The notes under the pieces were generated by a model. It had not been told where the DNA came from and did not search any database. It was given only the letters and a program-made list of their open reading frames with translations. 57,288 nt of DNA from an uncultured Saprospiraceae bacterium (GTDB taxonomy: Bacteria > Bacteroidota > Bacteroidia > Chitinophagales > Saprospiraceae). Below, in pieces: positions 45,422 to 52,172 of this stretch. Within the stretch, counting starts at the first letter, position 1, and each line of letters begins with the position of its first letter. The stretch covers positions 1 to 57,288 of the forward strand of contig CALBWK010000060.1 in assembly GCA_937969415.1 (NCBI GenBank). Direction: 5' to 3'. The position numbers were made by a program, and so were the translations under genes.

Positions 45422-46390
45422 TTATCTTACAAAGATCTGTTGAGTAAGCACCTTGTTGTCAGCTTTCAATGACAAGATGTACATACCGGTAGATAGTATA
45501 TTTTTAGAGAGGTGTATTTCTTTATTGAAAACGGCGCTTGTTATTAACCGACCTTGCATGTCGGTCAGTTGCAATTGATAAGTTTCTTCTTCCTCTGTAG
45601 TGATGAGAAGTGCAGATTCATGGTCTGAAAATGTGAAGTCGGCACTATTAAGAATATTTTCATTTGAAGAAAGACCAGATATTTGAGATATAAACTTAGA
45701 GCCGAGCATAGTATACCCAGAAGTCTGTTCCTCCCACAGGACCGCAAGTACGCCAAGTTCTTCTAATTTCCAAGTAGGGTCTAACTCTACATTAAAATTG
45801 GACAGACCTAGAGATGTCACTGGAATCCCAACGATATTATCCGTCATAGCCGTTCTTAAGATGTTCGGATGTATGGCGTCGGGCCCTTGTTGGGATTGAA
45901 AGTTGATAACGTTATTCTCGTATACATATACGCCAAGGAAAATTGTGTTGCTCATAACTGGCATAGATTCAATGTCTATAGATACGTCGATATTTTCTTC
46001 ATCAACTGCTATGGAAGAGAATGCAAGTTGTACTTCATCTGATAAGGCCAATGCTTCTGCACTTGATACAGTAGGCTCAACAAGAGAAGTCCAGTTACCT
46101 GATCCCACAGAAATGGCTTCATTGTTAATATAGAATCGTGGTTGTCCTATAGCATTTAAATTTTGTGACCACCATACTGCAGTTTCATTTTGAAGGTCCC
46201 CGCTATCATGTACACCTAGTGGTAGAGCAGGCCCACTTGAAAACTCTTCCTTGAGTGCTTCCATAAAATCCCAACCCCATAGACCGCAGTTGCTACACCA
46301 AGATGCGGACACTTTAGTTATGATAGGATTATTTTGAGTGTATCCGGTTAAAGAGAAGAAGCAAAAAAATATTAAGTATATAAGTCTCAT
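45422..46390 (-). CDS. T9SS type A protein with thioredoxin-like (Omp28-type) N-terminus
   Basis: A 322-residue secreted protein. The signal peptide is about 1-19 (TGYTQ). A thioredoxin-like domain with C32-S-N-C35 in SASWCSNCGLWGWDF follows, and ALPLGVHDSGD and AIGQPRFYIN are typical of Omp28-related proteins. The C-terminal ~75 residues are a type A sorting domain (LQLTDMQGRLITS... ILSTGMYILSL). It probably acts on the cell surface or outside. It is separated from the upstream gene by a terminator, so it has its own promoter. Confidence 0.85.
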   Translation of the reverse strand: MRLIYLIFFCFFSLTGYTQNNPIITKVSASWCSNCGLWGWDFMEALKEEFSSGPALPLGVHDSGDLQNETAVWWSQNLNAIGQPRFYINNEAISVGSGNWTSLVEPTVSSAEALALSDEVQLAFSSIAVDEENIDVSIDIESMPVMSNTIFLGVYVYENNVINFQSQQGPDAIHPNILRTAMTDNIVGIPVTSLGLSNFNVELDPTWKLEELGVLAVLWEEQTSGYTMLGSKFISQISGLSSNENILNSADFTFSDHESALLITTEEEETYQLQLTDMQGRLITSAVFNKEIHLSKNILSTGMYILSLKADNKVLTQQIFVR

Positions 46391-46403
46391 TTAGTATAAT
46401 TCT

Positions 46404-46429
46404 AAAAAGCCCTACAGAAGTGTAGGGCT
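46404..46429 (-). terminator. Terminator of the paralogous T9SS gene at 46467-47687
   Basis: A 9-bp perfect stem AGCCCTACA/TGTAGGGCT (46408-46416 / 46421-46429) with a GAAG loop. On the minus strand it is followed by a T-run (complement of AAAA at 46404-46407). Confidence 0.85.
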
Positions 46430-46466
46430 TCAATAAACAATCAAATTTAATTAATCAAAATTTATT

Positions 46467-47687
46467 TTAAATCTTAACTATTGTGCCAATAGAAAATGTA
46501 TTTTCTCCTTGTAACCTCAGATGATATGTGCCTTGTGCCCAGTTGCTTATGTCAAGACTTATGCGATTGTTTCCTGCAAGAAGTTTTGTTGTAGATTCTA
46601 TTATTCTTTGTCCGTTACTATTGCACACAATTAAGTTGCTTACCTCTGATGTATGACTGTCAATTTCAAATGTGACTTTGTCCACACTTGGATTAGGATA
46701 GATTTGAATCAGATCCACTGCATTCAGTTCTTGTACAGAAGTAGATGGGTCTGACCATAAAGCAAATTCTCCATAATTACCATTGAGTGTTGTACCTACA
46801 GTATTGGCTTGAACAGAACTCTCTTCATTCTCAACCCACATAGAGCCATCCCAATTGATAACAGAAAGTTTTTCTGGATCAATTGCATTGTTTCCTTCTA
46901 TTTCATTTGTTGCATAAGTCAAAGTGATAGCAGAGGAGGGGAGTAAATCGTAATCAACAGCATTTACAAAGTAATACCTATCTACTACCCTTAATCCACT
47001 ACCATCACCTGAAATTTGAATATTGCCCACATCTAGAGGTAATGGATTATTGTTTTCATCAGTCCCATAAGTTGAGAGTAATAAATATCCATTCTCATTA
47101 TCTCCTTGTTCTTCTACTAGAAAGGTCATCGGAATAGCAGATTGCAGAGTATCTACAAATGGAATAGTATAAAGACCATTTGCGTTATTGCCTATGTCCC
47201 ACCTTACATAGCCATACATATCAGATGTTTCTGCAATTATACCTCCTCCATTGACGACTAAGGCTTCCGAGTCAGCATTAAGAATATGCAATACGTTTCT
47301 ATTTAACTCCAATGTACCTCCGGCGATGTCTACCTCTTTTTCTATACCTATCGTGGCCTCTAGTGTAGTTTCTTGATCACTTTGTAATATCAACTCATTA
47401 AATAGAGTATTGAACTCTCCGCCAATTGTTTGCTCTGTACCTTGCAATATAACAACACCGCTTCCAGGATTTAGAGGGTTGCTATTGACGGTATTTATCC
47501 AATCACCTGAAATTTCTATCGCCCCATCATTGCTGATTAATCCACCCTGATTAGTAAAGTTGCCATCTATGTGAATAAATGCATCTGGTTGGATTGTAAT
47601 ATCAGCTCCGTCATTATACACTTGGCTATATGTGAGCTGCACAAAAAGAAGTTTAAGCAATAAGACTTTTGTTATTGTAATCTTCAT
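46467..47687 (-). CDS. T9SS type A surface protein, paralogue of the lectin protein
   Basis: A 406-residue secreted protein. Its signal peptide is MKITITKVLLLKLLFVQLTYS. The next ~300 residues form a beta-rich domain nearly collinear with residues ~22-310 of the lectin-domain protein at 52173-55148, with NxTNQGG, WDIGxxxNGLYxIPF and GDGSGLRVVDRYYFV as shared landmarks. A C-terminal sorting domain (QIYPNPSVDKVTFEI ... GTYHLRL) follows. ATG 47687 is chosen over 47705 because it opens the signal peptide. It follows the 44-residue-repeat gene by 5 bases in one operon. Confidence 0.85.
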   Translation of the reverse strand: MKITITKVLLLKLLFVQLTYSQVYNDGADITIQPDAFIHIDGNFTNQGGLISNDGAIEISGDWINTVNSNPLNPGSGVVILQGTEQTIGGEFNTLFNELILQSDQETTLEATIGIEKEVDIAGGTLELNRNVLHILNADSEALVVNGGGIIAETSDMYGYVRWDIGNNANGLYTIPFVDTLQSAIPMTFLVEEQGDNENGYLLLSTYGTDENNNPLPLDVGNIQISGDGSGLRVVDRYYFVNAVDYDLLPSSAITLTYATNEIEGNNAIDPEKLSVINWDGSMWVENEESSVQANTVGTTLNGNYGEFALWSDPSTSVQELNAVDLIQIYPNPSVDKVTFEIDSHTSEVSNLIVCNSNGQRIIESTTKLLAGNNRISLDISNWAQGTYHLRLQGENTFSIGTIVKI

Positions 47688-47692
47688 TTGGC

Positions 47693-49807
47693 TTAGTTTG
47701 GACAAGTAATAAGATCATTATCTAATTGTCCAGCCATATTAACTGTGACTCTATAGCAGTTGCCATTAGGAGATCTAAGTATTATTCCACTGCTCGCATC
47801 ATTGATGTATACGTCTCCATCTGTTACTTCTATTTTGGCACTTGGAGTCGTTGTTCCAAATCCTACATTACCATTATCATTAACTCTGATTGCAGGATTC
47901 ATAGGATTAGTTCCATCGTGCAAGACATTCAATGTAGGTGCACCATCTTCACCGACAATCATCAGTCTAGCACCTGGTGTAGCTGTTCCGACACCTACTC
48001 TTCCATTATCATTTACTCTTATTGCAGGGTTCATTGGGTTAGTACCATCATGAAGAACATTTAGTGTAGGTGCACCATCTTCACCGACGACCATCAGTCT
48101 TGCACCCGGAGCCGCTGTTCCGACACCGACTCTTCCATTATCATTAACTCTGATTGCAGGGTTCATAGGGTTAGCTCCATCATGAAGAACATTTAGTGTA
48201 GGTGCACCATCTTCACCGACGACCATCAGTCTTGCACCCGGAGCCGTTGTTCCTACACCGACTCTTCCATCATCATTGACTCTGATTGCCGGGTTCATAG
48301 GGTTAGCACCATCATGTAGGATATTTAAAGAAGGTGCACCATCTTCACCTACGACCATCAATCTAGCACCAGGGGCAGTTGTACCTATACCAACTCTACC
48401 ATTATCGTTAACTCTAATGGCAGGATTCATAGGATTAGCTCCATCATGTAGGATATTCAAAGTAGGTGCACCATCTTGACCAACAACCATAAATCGTGCT
48501 CCAGGCATTGTTGTGCCTACGCCAACATTTCCAGTGTTATTTGAAACAATATCATTTCCACTATCTACCCAACTTCCACTGCCACCATTTACTGGTGTGG
48601 GTGTTTGCCAAGAAGCATTGCCATTGCCATCAGATGTAAGCACTGCTCCAGCTGCAGCTCCTGCAGTAACTCTTAAGGAAGTAGTCGTTAGTGTCCCATT
48701 TACTTCAAATCTTGTAGTAGGAGCAGTCGTGCCGACACCTACATTTCCGTCTTCGTTTACACGAAGGGCAGGATTCATAGGGTTAGCTCCATCATTTAAG
48801 ACATTCAATGTAGGCGCACCAGATTCTCCGACAACCATAAATCTAGCACCAGGTGTTGTTGTACCTATACCGACTCTACCATTATCATTGACTCTAAGTG
48901 CTGGGTTCATCGGACTAGCACCTGCATTTAAGATATTGAGAGCAGGAGCACCTGCATCACCTACAACCATTAGTTTGGCACCAGGTGTATTTGTGCCGAT
49001 TCCTACATTACCCGTGTTTCTTGATAAGATATTAAATCCACTATCTATCCAGTTGCTACTGCCTCCAGTAGACATAGGTACTTGCCACGTTGCATTTCCA
49101 TTGCCGTCAGATGTCAAAACGGAACCTGTGGCTGCTCCAGTTGTAACTTGTAAGCTATTAGCAGTAAGATGACCATTGACATGTAGTCTTGAGGTAGGAG
49201 AAGTCGTGCCGATGCCGACATTGCCATCTTCGTTGACTCTGATAGCAGGGTTCATCGGATTAGTGCCGTCATGCAAAATATTCATAGTAGGTGCACCAGC
49301 TTGGCCGACGACCATAAATCTTGCTCCGGGAGCAGTTGTTCCGATGCCGACTCTTCCATTGTCATTGACTCTTATGGCAGGGTTCATTGGATTAGTACCA
49401 TCATTAAGGATGTTCATAGTCGGCGCACCATCTTGGCCAACGACCATAAACCTAGCGCCTGGTGCAGTAGTGCCTATTCCTATTCTACCGTCTTCGTTAA
49501 TTCTAAATGCAGGGTTCATTGGACTAGTACCATCATTGAGGATGTTAAGTGTAGGCGCACCATCTTGTCCGATAACCATAAATCTAGCACCGGGAGTAGT
49601 TGTTCCGATGCCGACTCTACCATTGTCATTGACTCTCAGTCCTGGATTCATAGGAGTAGCTCCATTATTCAATATGTTGAGCGCTGGTGCGCCAGCGTCA
49701 CCGACGACCATAAGCTTGGCACCAGGTGTAGATGTGCCGACGCCAACATTCTGTGCTGTTGCAGTAAGTGCACAAAGGGAAATGGAAAGCAATATTATTG
49801 TCTTCAT
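47693..49807 (-). CDS. Fibre-like protein with eleven 44-residue repeats
   Basis: A 704-residue exported protein. After a signal peptide (1-20) residues 21-647 are repeats: eleven near-identical 44-residue units of the form VGIGTTTPGARFMVVG..., GAPTLNIL.DG..PMNPAIRVNDNG, and two longer divergent units (71 and 72 residues). The 57-residue cap (NVGFGTTTPSAKIEV ... GNCYRVTVN) lacks a sorting domain. VGIGTTxPxAKLxV motifs are common in Bacteroidota trimeric, tail-fibre-like proteins, so a fibre or adhesin is plausible. ATG 49807 is chosen over 49825. A CRP-like operator and -7 box precede it. Confidence 0.85.
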   Translation of the reverse strand: MKTIILLSISLCALTATAQNVGVGTSTPGAKLMVVGDAGAPALNILNNGATPMNPGLRVNDNGRVGIGTTTPGARFMVIGQDGAPTLNILNDGTSPMNPAFRINEDGRIGIGTTAPGARFMVVGQDGAPTMNILNDGTNPMNPAIRVNDNGRVGIGTTAPGARFMVVGQAGAPTMNILHDGTNPMNPAIRVNEDGNVGIGTTSPTSRLHVNGHLTANSLQVTTGAATGSVLTSDGNGNATWQVPMSTGGSSNWIDSGFNILSRNTGNVGIGTNTPGAKLMVVGDAGAPALNILNAGASPMNPALRVNDNGRVGIGTTTPGARFMVVGESGAPTLNVLNDGANPMNPALRVNEDGNVGVGTTAPTTRFEVNGTLTTTSLRVTAGAAAGAVLTSDGNGNASWQTPTPVNGGSGSWVDSGNDIVSNNTGNVGVGTTMPGARFMVVGQDGAPTLNILHDGANPMNPAIRVNDNGRVGIGTTAPGARLMVVGEDGAPSLNILHDGANPMNPAIRVNDDGRVGVGTTAPGARLMVVGEDGAPTLNVLHDGANPMNPAIRVNDNGRVGVGTAAPGARLMVVGEDGAPTLNVLHDGTNPMNPAIRVNDNGRVGVGTATPGARLMIVGEDGAPTLNVLHDGTNPMNPAIRVNDNGNVGFGTTTPSAKIEVTDGDVYINDASSGIILRSPNGNCYRVTVNMAGQLDNDLITCPN
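47867..49747 (-). repeat. Array of 132-bp tandem repeats coding 44-residue units
   Basis: Thirteen units arranged as AAAA-B-AA-B'-AAAAA, where A is 44 residues (132 bp), B is 71 and B' is 72. Counting units plus the 20-residue leader and 57-residue cap gives the full 704 residues. Several A units are almost identical at DNA level, so unit number may vary between strains. Confidence 0.9.
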
Positions 49808-49875
49808 TTCTGCTAAATATTTCATGAATTGATGTTTTAGATAAAATAAATTTGTAAGTCCTTTTTTCTCTTACA

Positions 49876-49920
49876 CAAAGTTATTTTGACCAATAGTAAT
49901 ATTCTGTGACATATATCACA
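49876..49920 (-). promoter_or_regulatory. CRP-like operator and -7 box before the 44-residue-repeat gene
   Basis: TGTGA-CATATA-TCACA at 49905-49920 is a perfect palindrome in its arms. Twenty-one bases on, in the leftward direction, TAACTTTG (49883-49876) is an exact TAnnTTTG box. The operator centre is about 41 bases before the likely transcription start, a class II activator position. Confidence 0.75.
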
Positions 49921-49982
49921 CGACGTAAAGAATAGTGTATGCACAGCTTTTTTGGACTAGGGAAATTAATTCAAGGTAGTAC

Positions 49983-50240
49983 CTATATGGTGGCAGACAC
50001 CTGCTCAAGTGAACCGCCATTGATCACATTAGTATAGCCTTTGGATTGAAGTATAAGTTTGGCGATTTTGCTTCTAAAACCACTTTTGCAAAACACAACG
50101 ATGTTTGTTTTTTTGTCAAAAGTATCTATGGCTGTATTAATGGTGCTAAATGGAATATTGATTGCATCAGCAACACTTCCTGCAGCAAATTCTGAACGTG
50201 TACGTACGTCTATTAATACGGGTTTGTTCTGCAGCTTCAT
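49983..50240 (-). CDS. Single-domain rhodanese
   Basis: An 85-residue rhodanese-like sulfurtransferase. VLIDVRTRSEFAAGSV and INIPFS are the domain's opening motifs, and the active-site loop is CKSGFRS with C51 as the persulfide carrier. It is slightly short but complete (ends near NGGSLEQV). There is no signal peptide. It lies next to a Crp/Fnr gene, a pairing seen in many Bacteroidota, and a CRP-like operator is 80-95 bases upstream of its start. Confidence 0.9.
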   Translation of the reverse strand: MKLQNKPVLIDVRTRSEFAAGSVADAINIPFSTINTAIDTFDKKTNIVVFCKSGFRSKIAKLILQSKGYTNVINGGSLEQVSATI

Positions 50241-50290
50241 AAGCGTAAAAGAGAATAACTTAAGTTCTAATTCAGAAATGAAATAAGAGT

Positions 50291-50335
50291 CGAATTTCGG
50301 AGATTGAAAACTCTCGAAGTGTGACTAATGTCACT
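50291..50335 (-). promoter_or_regulatory. CRP-like operator and weak -7 box before the rhodanese gene
   Basis: TGTGA-CTAATG-TCACT at 50320-50335 has one mismatch in its second arm. GAAATTCG (50298-50291), a poor TAnnTTTG match, sits 21 bases away at the same distance as in the other sites. The operator overlaps the Crp gene's stop codon. Confidence 0.55.
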
Positions 50336-50979
50336 TAATCTGTAATTGTTATAATCTTGTTTGAGATTTGAATCTTTCCTTCCTTTTGTAAAGCATAAAG
50401 TAATCGAGATACAACTTCTCTTGATGTGGATAAATCGGTAGCTATAGATTTATGAGTGAGTCCTTTTATGACTTTACTTTTTTTAACTTCTGATTCCCGT
50501 AATAGATGGTCAAAGACTCTTGTCTTAGTATTTGTAAATGCTAAGCTGTCAATTGATTTTATCAACTCGTTATACTTAGAATTAAATAGGTCGTAAACAA
50601 AATTATGCAGTATATTAAATTCTTTGAGTAAGGCAATGAATGCATCTCTAGGCACTAATAGCATAGAACTATTCTCTTCTACCATCGCTTTAAGGCTACT
50701 AGGTTCATCTTTGATGCTGGTTGTAATTGACATCACACAGCTTTCGCCACTATTAATGTAGTACAAAAGAATTTCATTTCCATCGTCATCTTCCCTATAT
50801 ATTTTTATTAGACCATCTACGAGAAACGGAATTACTTTTACATAATCGCCTACATTTAGAATGGCTGTACCCTCAGGTATTTCAACTACATCACCCAGGT
50901 CAATAATTTTACTTAGGAATTCTTCTGATTTTGTAAACTCAGGAAATTTAGATCTAAAACCTTTTTTAATGTCAATCAT
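50335..50979 (-). CDS. Crp/Fnr-family transcription regulator
   Basis: A 214-residue regulator. A cyclic-nucleotide-binding-like beta-roll (about 20-115) contains INSGESCVMSI with C81, and lacks the Fnr-type N-terminal Cys cluster. A dimer helix (about 120-145) and a C-terminal winged helix (about 150-214) follow. The recognition helix LSTSREVVSRLLYAL has R187, E188 and R192 in the spacing that E. coli CRP uses to read TGTGA. The effector is not evident. Five matching palindromes lie nearby, and the rhodanese gene follows it. Confidence 0.93.
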   Translation of the reverse strand: MIDIKKGFRSKFPEFTKSEEFLSKIIDLGDVVEIPEGTAILNVGDYVKVIPFLVDGLIKIYREDDDGNEILLYYINSGESCVMSITTSIKDEPSSLKAMVEENSSMLLVPRDAFIALLKEFNILHNFVYDLFNSKYNELIKSIDSLAFTNTKTRVFDHLLRESEVKKSKVIKGLTHKSIATDLSTSREVVSRLLYALQKEGKIQISNKIITITD

Positions 50980-51035
50980 AATGCATGGTTAAGTAGTTGT
51001 ATATTGGTTGTTACTACTGCTATTTAAGTTTCTAT

Positions 51036-52094
51036 TTATTCAATTCTATCGAAGTCGGAAGCGCTAAAGTCTTTAGGAGAGATGCCTAGTAGCATTTGCT
51101 TAGGGAAAGTTGAAGGGAATTTTTCTACACCTGGGAAGCCTAGTTTTATGTCCTTGCCATTATGAGGTATATAAGCGGTGCCAAAAATATAGTCCCAAAT
51201 AGATAGAGTCAAAGCAAAATTAACGCCGTAACGCCTTTCTTCGGGTAACTCGTATGAGTGGTGCCAGATATGCATTTCAGGGCTGTTGAATATATACTTC
51301 ATTATCGGACCCACTATTATGAGTCCGGTAAATCCAAAACCAACAGTAGTCATAAGGACGCTGACTAGTGAAGGTGCTGCCATTAGATCAAATCCTAGTA
51401 AGTTATTGCTGATGATTAATCCGATTAAACTCATAACTAGAGCGCCAGTATACTTGTGGCTGACAGAAATATTGGAGTGATTATAGTGACCCCAAGCTAA
51501 GGTAAATATGTGAATGATGAAAAAATCGTGAAGTCCTATGCCCAGTAAGGCTAGGGGCACGTATTCTAAGGTCCTATAAACTATATTTTCCATCCAATGA
51601 TATCTAAGGTGGGCAGCGAATCCCATCTCTTCTACCGAATGGTGTACTTGATGAAATTGCCATAACCAATCTGATTTATGCAGAAGCCTATGAACTAGCC
51701 ACTGCACAAAATCTCTGACGACAAAACCAGTTATAAGTACCAACCAGATAGGCCAAGTCTGCATTGGATTCATAGCTTGCAGGTCGAAGCCATTTGTAAC
51801 GACCTTAATCCCATCATTAAATAAGTTGACAATTAAATCTGAAGCCGCATTATATATAATAAGTGAGAAGATGAAAAAATTGAAGAACATATAAAAGCCA
51901 TCTAGCCAAAAGTCTTTTCTTAGAATGGCTTGCTTCTTCCTCCAAGGAATGACAACCTCTAGTACGAAAAAGAACAGAGACACAGCTATTAACCAGTAGA
52001 AGTAGTTTTTAAGAGAAGGGTGCGATATTTCATACCATAGATAGCTGGCGTAACCTCTATAACCATTGATGATAATGTCAATGTAGTGCTCCAT
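51036..52094 (-). CDS. Fatty-acid hydroxylase/sterol desaturase family protein
   Basis: A 352-residue membrane protein with about 5-6 spans. Its di-iron histidine boxes are HRLLH (135-139), HQVHH (148-152) and, after more spans, HIWHH near the C-terminus. Such enzymes hydroxylate or desaturate lipids, sterols or carotenoids. The substrate cannot be told from sequence. It is leftward, between the Crp gene and the lectin-protein gene, and shows no CRP-like palindrome of its own. Confidence 0.88.
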   Translation of the reverse strand: MEHYIDIIINGYRGYASYLWYEISHPSLKNYFYWLIAVSLFFFVLEVVIPWRKKQAILRKDFWLDGFYMFFNFFIFSLIIYNAASDLIVNLFNDGIKVVTNGFDLQAMNPMQTWPIWLVLITGFVVRDFVQWLVHRLLHKSDWLWQFHQVHHSVEEMGFAAHLRYHWMENIVYRTLEYVPLALLGIGLHDFFIIHIFTLAWGHYNHSNISVSHKYTGALVMSLIGLIISNNLLGFDLMAAPSLVSVLMTTVGFGFTGLIIVGPIMKYIFNSPEMHIWHHSYELPEERRYGVNFALTLSIWDYIFGTAYIPHNGKDIKLGFPGVEKFPSTFPKQMLLGISPKDFSASDFDRIE

Positions 52095-52172
52095 AATATC
52101 TAGAAATTTTATTCATTAAAATTTATTTATTCACTTGAAATTTAATTGATCGTTTGTCAAGAGGTTCTTTAA

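Noticed and set aside
47867-49747. Regular repeats resembling a CRISPR or satellite array
   Set aside because: The repeats are 132 bp, translated in frame, and have no spacers or cas genes.
48513-49832. Long rightward frames (about 218-219 codons) antisense to the 44-residue-repeat gene
   Set aside because: They mirror the repeat and its codon bias, have no signal peptide or family similarity, and the leftward frame has a signal peptide, cap and promoter.
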